NCBI RefSeq assembly: GCF_032062135.1
Contig: NC_092862.1
Location: 68,461,371 to 68,525,370, forward strand
Reading direction: 5' to 3'
Source of the DNA: Pyxicephalus adspersus
Lineage: Eukaryota > Chordata > Amphibia > Anura > Pyxicephalidae
Length of the DNA: 64,000 nt
The position numbers and the translations under genes were made by a program. The notes beneath the pieces were generated by a model. It was not told where the DNA came from and did no database searches. It worked only from the letters and a program-made list of their open reading frames with translations. This document shows positions 47,243-59,742 of this stretch, piece after piece (the first letter of the stretch is position 1; every line of letters starts with the position of its first letter).

Positions 47243-50141
47243 ATGCATGCAGGATTTTCATATAAAGATATACAGGACAGAAGCTTAAGAACAAAGCCAT
47301 GGTTTATACTCTAAAATTTACGTACATTTTTGCGAGAATTATAATTTTTTGGACTTATACACTTTTTTTCTTTATTAGGCGCCATTATAAGTAATTGTAG
47401 TATCCTTTTTGTTTCAATTGTTTCCCAATTGAATTTGTACAGCATTGTACAGCATCTTTCAGCTTGTTTGTGCATTCTAACAGGATCATAGCAATATTGA
47501 TGCTTTAATAATAACACGCTTAGCTTTAGATCAAAAGCAAAAAATTGTCTTGATTTCCTTCTTACCAAGTTCCCCAATCTCTTCTTTCTAAGCTATTTTC
47601 CTATCATGACTGGTAGCTAAACAAATGGCATTCTACATAAACCCTTGTAAATTCTGATTCCTATGTTTGGTCAGCATCCAGACACTCTGTAAACACTCAT
47701 TAAACCGAAAAGATTGTAAAGGCAATGTAGAAAGTAAACCACTGAGCATTCTCTGCTCGAATAAACAAATAAAATTATGTGCAGCCTCTATTTTCTTTTC
47801 ATATCACATATGGCATGATTATACAAATCATCTTGTGAGGGGATAGTTTCATAAGAAACGCCTCATTGAGTAGTGGGACGGTGAAAGGCTCTGAGCTTTC
47901 AGCCTGCACAGTGTCGTGCTGATTTCTAATGTTTCTTTATTAGAAGCTGACTTCTGCATTTAAAAGTACAATACAAGGTGAAGACACACAACACAGCATC
48001 ATTTTATGCATAAATTTTCTCTGAATGGCAAGATAACGGGAGAAAATGTAAGCAGATGAAAACCAAAATATACCATGGCTATATATGGGCTGATTATCAG
48101 GGAGATTAGTTCTACATCAGAGATGAAAAAATCTATTTACAACACATGTACTAGTTTTACAACTGTCAAACCTTATCAAATTCAACATCCCTCCGACCTG
48201 GGTACAAATATCAAACAAAGGTAGAAAGGAGAGAAAAACCTACAGTGAGTAAAAATGCCATAAATGCCCCACATGTTGCCTACCTCGAAGATTACAGTTT
48301 TCTGGTACAAACTCTACACTATTTTCTCAAATATTAGGGAAAAATTTGGGATTTTATTGACATTGTATTTACTACTAATGTCTACAACACACCACACTTT
48401 AGAAACGTGTGACCCAAATTTTATGAAAATCTCCCAAAGTGCTGTTAATTAGCCCCTTTGGCAGTACTAAAACAGAGATCCCTGTTAGAAGATTTACAAT
48501 TAACCTAGACCTGTTGAAAACTCCAAATTTTTATATTTACCCTTAGTTCTTGACAACAATGGATAAATAGATACAGACAGGGATATCAAAAAAAAGTATG
48601 AAAAGGTCAAACCTTTTCCTACATTATTTAAAACTAAGATGTAAAAAAGTTTTGAATTTACACACACTTAAATATTTCTTTATTTCCTGTATTTATTTTC
48701 CTTTGGGGCTATAATAGGATTCTATTATGCAATCAAGGGATTTATTTCTGTTAGCCTGTAGATAGGCTAACAGGAACGTGCCTCAATTATATTCATTAGG
48801 GTCCATTTAGTTCTTTGTGGTTCATTAAATCACATGTGTTAACATGTATTACTGTGTGTTGCATTAGGGCAATCCATTGAAAATCAATGGGCTATCAACA
48901 TGCCCTAAGATGCTAAAAAAAAAGTCAAAATAAGGCAAGTGCATTGCCCTGGTGTTCAAAATGCATGGCAATGCAAAAACATTTATGGGCACAGTACCAA
49001 AAAGCATCTACATAGCATCTACATAGGCCCAACAGAAGAAGTACCAAGCATAAATATCTATCAAAAATACTAATTTCACATTTTTCAGCGCTGATTTATC
49101 TGTAAATGTTAATCAGAATTCTTTCATACATGCCAATTTGTATTTCAGGTCTATTTGTCCTGTAAAATATTTATACTTCTTCTGCCTCTTCTCTACCTTT
49201 GCTGTCTAGCCTATATACTCAATAACATTCTGGAATTTAGACATTGAATGTAGACATCTCTCCAGACTCTTATTATTGATTTATTTATTAGTGGAGCTCC
49301 TTGGAGAATTCCCATGGATCAGTCAGTAAAGCAAATTGTATGATTCTAGTCCATGATGTTATTCACTGGGTTTCTATGCTTTCTCTATGTGAGTTTTCCT
49401 CTGTTCACCTGAGAATATAAAATTCATTCTTGTAATGAATCTTGACTGTAGTGTGTTTTATAGCCGTGGTAGGGGAATTTTATGTGAACCATGCTGTGTT
49501 ATAATGTGCATACTTTAATCAAACAGTCTATATGATGGTTTATTAGTAAGCATTGTGACCATTGTGTCTTCAATTTAGTTCCTAAAAAACTGCATAGGAT
49601 TCCTATATTTTACCTTTTTTTTCCCTACAGGAACTTAAAAATATCTTCACAACCCAAAAACATTGGTTTTACCAATGTCAGTCATTATTATGTGTCTAAA
49701 TTACTGTGGCAAGAAAAAGGACTGTATAGGTACATTTTAATGTAAAAAACATAGGTATACAGGGCTTCTTATCCCAAAATAAGTGCTTACAACTAAACGT
49801 CACCAAAAAATTAGGTTAAAAGAAAAATTTGACTGCTACCTCAATAGTAAACTCACAAATACTAATCAAACAAAATGAAAACTAACTTTATGATTCTTGA
49901 ATTCTTGCCTATATATTATATATTCTATATTACTAGGAAAATGAGGTGGCCTTATCTGGATTAAATCAGTTTTAATCATAATTTTACCCTGACAAATCCA
50001 ATGCGAAAATCCCTTTGATCTGAAGTCTTCATGGTGTCATCAGTGCTCACTTTATTAATATTCCCGAAGAAAGATCACATAGTATATAACTATATGAATA
50101 GATGCATATGTACACAATATTATATTAATATAGATCTATAT
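47243..50141. other. Mostly unique DNA
   Basis: No exon is recognised. The stretch at about 47860-48030 has mixed composition without repeats and reads like possible conserved non-coding DNA. A decayed SINE lies near 49330-49500. Confidence 0.4.
49330..49500 (+). repeat. Decayed SINE fragment
   Basis: CTATGTGAGTTTTCCTC followed by CTTGACTGTAGTG, GCCGTGGTAGGGGAATTTTA and TGTGAACC follows the order of the body and 3' part of the SINE at 41612-41865, with heavy substitution and a deletion. Confidence 0.35.
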
Positions 50142-50394
50142 CAGCGGTTGCCAACCGGTGGTCCGTGGCTCTGGACAGTGCGCCCCTGGGAGGGAGCACT
50201 TGCCAGAGCCGCAGACCATGCCCCCCCCCTGCGTGGACTGGGTTTAGAGGTTTAGAGTGGGCGAGTTCTGGCATAATGATGTCACTAAAGGAGATATTTC
50301 TTCCTCATTGAGTGACACCCGGCTCCCCGCACATGCGCAGTCTGAAGCCAAAAAATTTAGTGGTCCGTCGGTCCAAGAAGTTTGATGACCACTG
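50142..50394. mobile_element. hAT-type MITE, second copy of the 1475 family
   Basis: The left end CAGCGGTTGCCAACCGGTGG and the reversed right end CAGTGGTCATCAAACTTCTT are hAT-like inverted repeats. The interior ACACCCGGCTCCCCGC, ATGCGCAGTC and TTTAGTGGTCCGTCGGTCC matches the element at 1475-1764. I do not see a convincing 8-bp duplication at the junctions. Non-coding. Confidence 0.75.
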
Positions 50395-50560
50395 ATGGTG
50401 TAAACTCCATGTAAACTTGACAAATTCTGATATAGTAAAGGCACCTCACATTTGTGAAATGATGTATGGTTATCGATGTGCACAGCAATTCATGAGGGGG
50501 TGCTGGGAAGTTCCTAGCTTTGCCAAGAAAGAAGAAAGCCAGAGTTATGAAATAACACAT

Positions 50561-51547
50561 TTATTCAACATATTCCCCCCTGGGACTGATGCACTTGGTA
50601 CAGCGTAGTTGCAGCTTTTCAAGACCGTTCAAATAAAAGTCCTTTGGTTGGGCCACAAACCAGCTCTCAGCAGCATCTTTGACGTCAGAAATGTCCTCAA
50701 AACGTTGCCCTTCAGGTGTTTCTTCATGTTCAGGAATAGGTAATAGTCCGAAAGGGCCAGGTCAGGTGAGTAGGGGGGATGGTGGACCAATTGGAAACCC
50801 GGGGTGTCCAAAAAAAAAAGTTCCTTTTGGTCAACTTTCCACGGCGTTTTGTCTTAATTGTCTCCTTCAGCTGGTCCAGGAGGTTAGCATAATACTGTGT
50901 GGTGATACTAGAGCCCTGAGGTAGGTAGTCCACCAACAGAATACCACCTTTGTTCCAGAAAACGGACGCCATGACTTTTTTTGCCGATTTCTGGGTTCGG
51001 AACTTCTTCGGCCGCGGGGACCTGCTGTGGCGCCATTCTTTTGACTGTTCCTTGTTTTCAGGATCATAGATGTGGAGACAGGTTTCATCCTCAGTCGCTA
51101 ACCTAGCCAAAAAGTCCTGTGCAGCTTCAAAATGGGCCAGAACGGCTTTGGATGCTTCAACTCTTTCCTTCTGATCACTGTTCAAACATTTCGGCACCCA
51201 TTTCGCTGAAAGCTTGCACATGTCTAGGATAGTGGTGATAACAAACCCAACACGCTCCAGTGAGATGTCAAGTATCTGGGCTATCGTTTTTGCGGATATT
51301 CGCCGGTCCTCAAAAATCAGCTCATGGACAGTATTGCAGGTTGCCGGGTCAGTTGAGGTTGAGGGGCGCCCACTGTAGGGCTCATCTTCAACAGTGAAAT
51401 GCCCAGTCTAGAAACAAGATATGCAGGTTTTGACCTGTAGGAAGAACACTTCTCCACTAGTGTTTGTGACATCTCAGTGTGAATGTCCTTTGCCTACTTT
51501 CCCTAGAGAAACAAAAACTTCATGACAGCCCGTAACTCCAAAGACAT
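50561..51547 (-). pseudogene. Mariner transposase pseudogene
   Basis: The enzyme would cut and paste mariner DNA at TA sites using a DD34D triad. The frame opens at 51547 (MSLELRAVMKFLFL) and hits stops at once. The middle part is open for 163 codons (50730-51221) and shows WVPKCL, TEDETCLH (first catalytic Asp codon 51087-51089), YDPENKEQSKEWRH, SPRPKKF, WNKGGILLVDYLP and KRRGKLTKR. The segment that should hold the second Asp (HDNA-type motif) is missing at an A-run near 50809-50820 with a frame change. HHPPYSPDLALSDYYLF then follows in another frame, with the third Asp at 50746-50748. A further frameshift precedes the C-terminus, which ends at TAA 50561-50563. It cannot make an active enzyme. 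Confidence 0.95.
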
Positions 51548-51576
51548 GAAACTTGCTTGTGCCTTAACAGTCTTAA

Positions 51577-52125
51577 CCTCCCTAGCGGTAACCCCGAGTG
51601 TGACTTGGAGTAGAAAAAAGTTTCTGTAAGCGGTAACCCCAAGTCCCACCTGGGGTAGGTAAACCTATGGGAAGGTTAGTAAATACAGTGCTTACCTGAT
51701 CTGCCGGCGTCCCGCGTCGTCCATCGCCGCGATCCCTGTCTTCTTTCTTCTTCCTCCAGCATCTTCTGCACAAGATGAGTCACCGGGGAAGTTCCAGGTG
51801 ACGTCAGTGTATGTGTACATTAATTTCATGAACAGTACATTGTTTTCATGAACATTTAATTTACAGTATATTATAATAGTATGAGTATAATAATTAATAA
51901 TTTAATAATTTTTTAATATAATTAAACTAAATTAAAAAATTATATTTTTAATAATATAATAATATTAATAATAATTATATTTTTAAAAATATATATTTTT
52001 TAATTTGTTTACTTTATTATTTTTACATGATTTTGTGTTTCAAACTTTATAATACTCATACTATTATACTGTTATGTACTGCTTTTAGACATATAAATCC
52101 AGACAGAAATGTACCGCTAGGAAGG
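51577..52125. mobile_element. TTAA-flanked piggyBac-type non-autonomous element inside mariner
   Basis: The left end CCTCCCTAGCGGTAACC and the reversed right end CCTTCCTAGCGGTACATTTC are inverted repeats. TTAA flanks both junctions (51573-51576, 52126-52129). A TTAA target and CC-starting ends are characteristic of piggyBac. The left half is GC-rich (CCGGCGTCCCGCGTCGTCC, TTCTTCTTCCTCCAGC). The right half is extremely AT-rich and contains a second inverted pair, TATAATAGTATGAGTATAAT near 51867-51892 against ATAATACTCATACTATTATA near 52049-52071. Non-coding. Confidence 0.88.
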
Positions 52126-52244
52126 TTAAGACCTGATATTTGCACAGTTACATACTAAGATATTAGGCTGTCATATGCCCCCACACTCATTTTTCTATTT
52201 CATTTGGAAGGGGGCGAAGCCAGGAACTTCTCAGCACCCCCTCG

Positions 52245-54850
52245 TACAGCTGCTTAGTTCAATGATGTTGCATTGATCCAGAAAAAAAATAGTACCCCCT
52301 GAATGTGTTAATAAAATTAATTGGATGTTCTAGGATTGCCTAATTTGAAATGTATATTGCGTATTACTGGAAAATGACAACATAAGATGAAGTCCCGCTG
52401 ACAATTCCAGTCTGACAATGGAACTGCACTTATGTTAATAATACACAAATTTTACACTACTTTGTATATTCAGTGCTGGGTTTGAACATCTTTAAAAAAC
52501 AATAGGAGGTGTTCCATCTTCATCATATGTGAACACCATCAGTTTAAATACAGACAACTCTTGTGATAGCACAGCAAGGGTTTCTATACAAAAATCATGC
52601 TGCTTAGTAATTATCTTATGAAAACTGCTTGGTTATAATTAGGCATTTATTTGAACTAACAAATGTGTGCCCATTCTGTACATGATGATGAAAGCAATAA
52701 ACCACATTATTAGAAAAGAAAGGAAAAAGGATCAGCAATGTAGCTAAACATGGACTTTTCAGATACAAAATAAAAATTAATGTAGAGGTACTGTATCTGT
52801 TTATCTTGTGTATATTGCACAAAGTGTAAAGGTGACCATAAACGAATATGGCTTAATAAAGAAGGTAGGACGTGGAGACATTTTATCAAGTTGCACAAGT
52901 ATAGATTTATGTACACTGAATGGGAGGCACATAAAGTGGTAATGAGCAATAATAATATTGTGGGGTGGCGTGTATACTGCTGTGAAGGTTGGTTGTGTGC
53001 TTCATATAGTATACCCTGACATGTGATGTGTACGGAACTGGGAGTTTTGTTGTATGATATGTGTACAGCTGTGTTGAGTGTGTTGGACTCCATTGGAAGT
53101 AACAAATATTCTCAAGTTCCCCTTAAAATACAAGAAGTATTCAGAAACATGATCATATGTGACTATTATCGGTATTTAGATGTTGACTTCTCCTCATCTT
53201 GTTAGTTGTTTTTTCTATAAATTGATAAGCCCTGGTAGCCAAAAATATACAACTGGCAACCACTCAGGCTTTCATTTAGCAAAGAATACATATAGTATGT
53301 GTAGTCACTAAGCTAATTTATGATTACACTTATTTAGAATTTATTTAACACCTTAGTATATAGGTACTGAATAAAATGTACAGCGCTCTGTAATATGTTG
53401 GCGCTATATAAATCCCATTTTTTTTTTTTTTAATAATTAAATAATTAAATTACTTTTGCAAAGAAGAAGTCTAGTAACATTGGATCCAAAATTACACAAT
53501 TTGTAAAATGATTAGAAATGTCATTTATTCTAGACAGTTGGAGCTTTCAGAATGAATAACAAGGAGGATTACTTGCTCCAGAAGTCTAATCCTGTACTGT
53601 TATAGCCTTGATCACACTAATCAACATTTCATTTCTTTCACAACACAGGAAATCAATTTAAAAATATTGCAATGAGGACTACGTAAACTCTTATTAAAAA
53701 CCCCACTGTTTTCAGTCCCCTACCATTTTAAGCTTTCTGAAACTGAGCAATTTTAATGAGGTTAATTGCCATCTTTCATATCTTGCAGATTTTTAATGGG
53801 ATCTCCTACAAAAGTTTTAACTGGGTGGTCTTTTTTTGAAGAAAAGTGTCAACGTTGATTTGCTAGCACTGTCATTCCTTGCTGAATAAAGGCCTATTCG
53901 GGGTGATGAATCACTTCTATGGAAGACAAAATAGGGTCCGGCAGAATCAATGTTAGTGGTAAAGATGTCTGAGAAGCACAAAAGGAGCGGAATGATTTGT
54001 GGTCATTTCCTATAGTCACTTAAGTTTAATCAGTGCATTCAGAACAAGCTTGTGATGAATAGTCTTGTCTTGATAATATAAAATAGAAAGAAAGAGGTTA
54101 ATATCTGATACATGACATAATCATCCATTATTTTATTGTTGTGTATATCTAGTTATTAGGTTTTTCGTTTGAATGAAGAAAAATTGAGATCACTCAGTTT
54201 TTACTAGTTTGTTACCAGTGTTTCTCTCAACTTTTTCTTTTGGTGACAAAAACGTCACAATGGAATGAAGTGGGGGATCTCCAAAGGGGGCAGAGACCTC
54301 AATCAAAACCTTAGAAAGCATCAAGCTTCCCCCTCCCTACAGAAAAAAAGTGATGGTGTTGCTATTGAATCTAGCAGTGAAGTAGGAGGAACCATTGCAC
54401 ATTGAAGGAGATTGAAAGCTCTAGAGGTGGAGAGACTACACTAGGTTATTTCTCTTTTAGCAGGAACAGACCTGCTTTGGAATTCAACTCTAATTAGCAA
54501 ATGGCTAAATACAAAGATGCAATACAAATATAGAGACTGTTATACTTGCCAAAGTATTAATATATTTATCCATCTAGTTACAAATCTGAAAAGCAAAGCC
54601 CTGTCTGACAGGTTGTTTGCTAATGCAGATAAGTAACACAACATGTCTTTTCCCTCCTCTAGCCTGTGACTGGACAGTAGAAGAAGAAAAAGATTGGTGA
54701 ACTCATCTTTTTGTACTGACATCCCCTCCCCCCCTATTGCCACCCCCACAGTTATTTTGGTGGTGGTGGGTTTTCTCACCTATCCAAAAAGAATATTAAA
54801 TTCAACTATGTACACTACCTTGAAAAATGTAATATTGTACACATTACATA
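52245..54850. other. No gene; one LINE tail
   Basis: Apart from the 3' tail at 53372-53422 I see no repeat ends or exons. CCAGTGTTTCTCTCAACT near 54218 resembles a hAT terminus, but no partner end is found. Open frames up to 131 codons have no recognisable domain. Confidence 0.4.
53372..53422 (+). repeat. LINE/SINE 3' tail
   Basis: ATGTACAGCGCTCTGTAATA, then TGTTGGCGCTATATAAATCC and a T run. Same tail as at 59641-59742. Such shared 3' tails are used by L2/CR1-type reverse transcriptases and the SINEs they mobilise. Confidence 0.6.
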
Positions 54851-55490
54851 CACTGACCTGCCAAAACATTTAAACCTTTGACATTTTAATAGAGAATAAC
54901 ATAGCCATGATCATGTTACAATGGCACATGTCAATCCGTTGCATATATTAGCAAGCAAGTGAACAGTCATTTCATGATAAAAATTTGTTGGAAGCAGGTA
55001 TATTGGGAAAGGATAAGGATTTGAGTTACTTAGACAAGAGGCTAATTGTGAGGGCTAGACAACTAGGTAAGAGCACCCATAAAATGGCATGTTTTGTGAG
55101 GTGTTCCCAGGATGTAGTAGCTAGCACCTATCAAGAATAACAAAGGAAAAACAATTTGATGGGTGCCTAAGGCTCATTGATTCACCATTGGATGATGGCT
55201 AGCCCATCTGGTCCTATCTCAGAAAAAGTACTGTAACTGTGAGTTACTGTAGCACAAATTGCTGAAAAAACATAATTGCTGGTGCTGTATGGAGTTATTA
55301 GCAAAGAAGTTAGAGAACCCTGCTGAACCATGTCCACCACCAGTCAGATCATGTAGCAATGGAAGAAGGTAGCCTGCTCAGTTGAATCATGTTTTCTTTT
55401 CAGTCATGTTAGTGTGTTAGTGCATGAGTGTCTATTGCTTGGGTAGCAGAAGGCATAGATGAAAGAACATCTTGGTCCCAGAATTGGCCA
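54851..55490 (+). mobile_element. Truncated Tc1-like transposon
   Basis: Starts at a TA with CACTGACCTGCCAAAACATT, followed by AACATAGCCATGATCATGTT and other sequence that I remember from the 5' end of a Tc1-like element widespread in fish and frogs. The transposase relic follows. Sequence beyond the first catalytic region is missing, so no right terminus is present. Confidence 0.8.
55002..55430 (+). pseudogene. Tc1-like transposase pseudogene (N-terminal half)
   Basis: Tc1 transposases have a paired-type helix-turn-helix region followed by a DDE catalytic core. The relic reads GKDKDLSYLDKRLIVRARQ then LGKSTHKMACFVRCSQ and STYQE before a stop, corresponding to the DNA-binding region. Further on, GCTAGCCC-ATCTGGTCC and GTAGCACAAATTGCTGAAAA match the second helix region. 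WKKVACSVESCFLF (from 55360) matches the WSDESRF-type block in which the first catalytic Asp lies. Here the Asp codon is GTT (Val, 55381-55383). Stops, frameshifts and a small duplication (GTACTGTAACTGTGAG) add to the damage. The C-terminal half is absent. Confidence 0.82.
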
Positions 55491-57170
55491 GGACACCAGA
55501 GGTGGTTTGATGGGTTGGAGTTGTAGGCAGACTTTATTCTTTGGTCTGATCACTGAAAATGAATACATAATTGGATTGTTTTGTCTTTATTGTATTTGTC
55601 TATAGTACAGCTGTCAGGGAAATGTGTTTAGAAAGAAATATATAGTTTTCATGACCTTACTTTGTGAACAATTCTAGCTTCTTAACTTAATGCTATCCAT
55701 GACTCCAATACTTATTGTATCACTGACCTGAAACTAGTATGTAGACAAGGATTTCTGATATCATTCTTGTTATTTTTAATTCTGACTTTACTTTCTGTAT
55801 GCTTGTTTGCACAGTAAGTATTAAGGCCAGGGACAGCCAGGCAATTTTGGGAAGGAGATCAACAATGGAAGGTCACATATGACTCTGTCTAGCTCTGCAA
55901 ACTAAAATTGTCAGAAATGAACAAAGAACAGAGCAAATAAACGTTAATACAAGTACTTGTAATGGCTTTATAGCACAATCTATTGGAGAGGTGGCTTTTG
56001 ACATTGGGGCCAATGCTCATTTTTTAAATCATATAAATGATTATATTGTATCATTTTAATCTCTCTTTTTTTGCAGAGCTTATCAAGACAAAGTTAAACA
56101 CAATTATACAAAGCAATTTAACAAGCCATAAAAGAGACAAATGCAACATAGGAATGGTTGACTTGGAGGATTATAACAAACACTGTTAATACATACTGCA
56201 TTGTTCGTCTTATTCACATGTGACTAACGCTCATAAGCCAATCTATCTAATCATTTTTGCTAGTGTGCTCTTTGTATTTGAGGATGAAAAAAAAATATTC
56301 ATCTGTAGTCAGTAATCCTAATGCCATGCAGACTCTAATTTTAGGTTTTTCAGCAAAAGTTGCTGCTAAGGGAGATTCATTAATGTACTGTAGCTGCCTT
56401 CATAAATTATACTCCATTAAATTGAATGACAGTTAATGTGCAATTGTGGAGCAATTGTTGCTGTTGCCCTCTCTTCAGCTGTACCCTTGGCATCTTGATA
56501 AAAAAAGAGCAACATTATTTGATTTTACACAATGTAAAGAAGCCCGCTGAGTGACATCAGGAAAAAAAAATCATCACTGACATGAACCATTCTATTCAGG
56601 CAAGAATAGATCTATGGATTATCAAACAGAGATGAATTATAACTAAGTTGGTTTCTGCAAAAATCTAATTAAACTTTGCTTTACACATGCTGAGATGTCA
56701 ACTTCTCCAAGTCCCTTGGAGAGCTAATGATCTAACAGTACTCCAAGACAGGTTTTCTTTGTTAAATGTGCCTTAATTGAATGCTATGCAACTTATAAGA
56801 CTAAAATAAGTCATTATTTAATTTGTGGGTTGGTGTTTGATAACATATCTGCGTATGTTTAGGATCAGCCATTATCTTCCAAGTAAAAAAAATCAGATCT
56901 GCCTTGTTCCTATGCTGCTAATTTATTTTAGGCATATATTAATAAATAATATTAGATGCAATAGCAATAGCAATTACAATAGCAAAATACAAATAACAAT
57001 GTGCTAAAAATGAATGTGCCCTGAACATGTTGAGATTGTCTGCTTTTATCACTGTCCAAGCTCAGGTTTGTTGCTCTGCCCAATAGGTCCATGCTGTGTG
57101 GCAAAACTGTGTACATCCCAGAACTGGGTGGAGAAAAGTACTAGTAAAACTGCTCCCTTTTTTAAATATC

Positions 57171-57173
<3 letters not shown>

Positions 57174-57213
<40 letters not shown>
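57174..57213. repeat. (TA)n microsatellite
   Basis: About 40 bases of pure TA. Generates a false Ile-Tyr repeat frame on both strands. Confidence 0.97.
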
Positions 57214-57215
<2 letters not shown>

Positions 57216-59640
57216 TCTGTGCATAAAGTTTGCTGGCAATTTACCTTTGAATACCAATCTATTGCATGATTCAATTTATTTCCACAGTTGAAAGTTTCTG
57301 CATATTAGACAGGTTTTAAGAATTGTATAGTTTTTAATGAATTAGAGTAAATCTAGTTAAATTCCAGAATACTTTCAATGCCATGCTAATATACAGCCAG
57401 ACCTTGATTTCACCCCAAACAGTCTTTGCATTTCCTAGTAAACAATTCATTTGCTAGACAGAGCCATAAAAAGTGGATAAGACTTTCAATTTAGGCTCAC
57501 TGTTGTATTCAACCAGCTCATTTAACGTCAATGTTGCCACACAGCTATAGTTTCAGACTGTGCTCATTTCCAAAACTATGATACGCTTAGCACAATTTAT
57601 CCGAGCACTACAAAGTAATCTTGCTAAAAATGCATTTCCACTTGCCTATTTTTTAAACTAAAATCTTGATGAATATGCAGTCTAATTGCTGAACTGTATT
57701 TGATTAGTTTACAAGATTATTCATGCATCTTTAATAGCTCCAAACACAGCAAAGAATCATATACACTTATTATAGAGGCAGTGTTCTAAGAACAGCTGGT
57801 CTTGTCAAGAAAACCAGAACAGCTTAGCAATGTTTTCCCCAATTTGTAAGGTGGGGGCCTTCAACATGAATTTTTTTCTTTTATATTGGAATAACACACA
57901 TTTATGTCAGGTAGTAGCCTTACAAATCTCCTATATTACACAAATTGTAAATATGGTAGAGATGTCAATGCATACAATGCAGGAAGGACACAATATTAAC
58001 AATGATCAACTGCTTATTCCGATCATAAGAAACATTAAAGTGGAGCTAATTGAAAATACTTTTTTTTGTCAAAAAAAAGTTTTTATTTTGGTAGCAAAGC
58101 CTTCACAACACAGGCCATCTTTTTATACATTTTCATTGCCACTAAAAAGTGACTTGCAGGTTCAAAATCTCTATGCAAACTATTATATGGGGTCCCATTT
58201 CCTCACTCCCCATAAAGTATTTAGGGTGACCATTGCCACAGAGGGTTGTGTTTATGCATACAAATATTTTTTATACCTAAAAAAAATGAGGGTGGTTGAT
58301 ACCTAAAATCTATATTGGTGGTAAAAATGAGTACCCCTGTTTACTCCCAAAATACCGGACCCTGACAGTGGATCATATAACCCCCCATGATAATTTTAGT
58401 AAACGTACATAAAGCTATAGATGCTTAGGTTATTCTTTGCAAAGGCATGGTTAGGTAGCTTTACTGCTTAACTTTTATCTGTAAAGTATTGCATGACCCA
58501 GAGTCAAAGGATGAAGTAGAACTTTAATGGCAGCTATACTTTATAAATCTTAAACGGTTAGGAGCAACACATTGTATCACAAGATATTTATACATAGAAT
58601 TTTTTACAGTACAATATGCCATAAGTCATTTATTGGGAAGCAATTCAAAAGCATGTCCTCAAGCACAGTCACAGAATATGTAAACTTGTTTAAAATATTT
58701 TAAAGATCCAACATCAGGATTTCTAAGATCGTTCCTTAAAGTTTAAGTAATCAGTATTGTAAGTGGCATGGGCAACACAGTGAATGGGCTTGGGGCAAGT
58801 AGGTAAATTCTATGTAGTTTAATGCAAATCATTGTCCTCAGTTCAGCAGTCCAAATCCTTTGGGTCTTCCTACCCAACCACCAATTCATTATTTATATTC
58901 ATCCATGGAGGAGGATGGCCGCACACAGTGATATGCCCCAATCCAAACATTATGTTTATGCGCTACTGGTGTCCTGCCCCATGCTGCAAGGGGCAATTAG
59001 GGGTATGGCAAACAACACAACAAAATTCACTTGGTCTATAGACCAATATACCGTTGATTTATTTTAATATATATTTACTTAGTGCAAGCCTGGTTGAAAA
59101 TGCAAAAACTCTTACAGTATTTACCAATGACTAATGCAAATGAGAACAGAAGTGACTGTGTACACATGGCAAATTGTGAATGTTCCAGAAACTAAACATA
59201 TACCAGATATGTAGTGGCATTCTTAAAACGGAAATGGGTATTTCTAAGAATTATGCTTTTGTATGCACTTTACATATATGTTACAGAAAAAAAAATGTTT
59301 TAATGATCTCAAAGTGCAAATAAAGTGCAAATAAAGCATTTTTTTTTACATTTTGGATGCAATGGAAAGGAGTAGGACCCGTATCAAGTTTTGATTACCG
59401 TCTGTGTCTCTGCTGGGGATTATTACCTTGTCCATTTGTTCTAGAAACAGTTGTTAATAGAATTGAAAATGTGAGAATCTTCAAACTTATAAAGGACTAG
59501 AAACCCAATGGACCAATGTGGTGACAATTTTATATGTGCCTGTGTTTATGGCTTTTTGTATGCTCCAGAACTCCTTCTGTGTCCATACAAGTTTATAGGG
59601 ATGGAGCTCAAGCAACAAAATTTGAATTATCCCAGCAGCT

Positions 59641-59742
59641 ATCTGTCTGTCATTTGCAACCCCTATTTAATGTACAGTGCTGCATAATATGCTGGCACTA
59701 TATAAATCCTGTTTATTAATAAAAATAATAATATTAATAATA
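59641..59742 (+). repeat. LINE (CR1/L2-like) 3' tail with short tandem end
   Basis: ATCTGTCTGTCATTTGCAAC, CCCTATTTAATGTACAGTGC, then GCTGGCACTATATAAATCC and a degenerate TAATAA repeat. L2/CR1 elements end in short tandem repeats of this kind rather than poly(A). Confidence 0.65.

Larger units (their letters stand above)
50493..52244 (-). mobile_element. Degenerate mariner transposon, interrupted by another element
   Basis: The left end TGAGGGGGTGCTGGGAAGTT, continuing CCTAGCTTTGCC, and the reversed right end CGAGGGGGTGCTGAGAAGTT, continuing CCTGGCTTCGCC, are inverted repeats typical of mariner. The right side is flanked by TA; the left flank is CA, a likely mutated TA. Removing the 549-bp insertion and one TTAA leaves about 1.2 kb, slightly below the usual 1.3 kb, in agreement with an internal deletion. 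It carries a dead transposase on the minus strand (50561-51547). Confidence 0.93.

Noticed and set aside
54218..54235. hAT terminus CCAGTGTTTCTCTCAACT
   Set aside because: No matching inverted end or 8-bp duplication found nearby.
58030..58060. Another GCGGAAC-type transposon end (TTAAAGTGGAGCTAATTG)
   Set aside because: Similarity is short and no partner terminus is visible.
57830..58306. 158-codon plus-strand open frame
   Set aside because: No recognisable domain, low-complexity A/T-driven codons, no splice or promoter context. Probably chance in AT-rich DNA.
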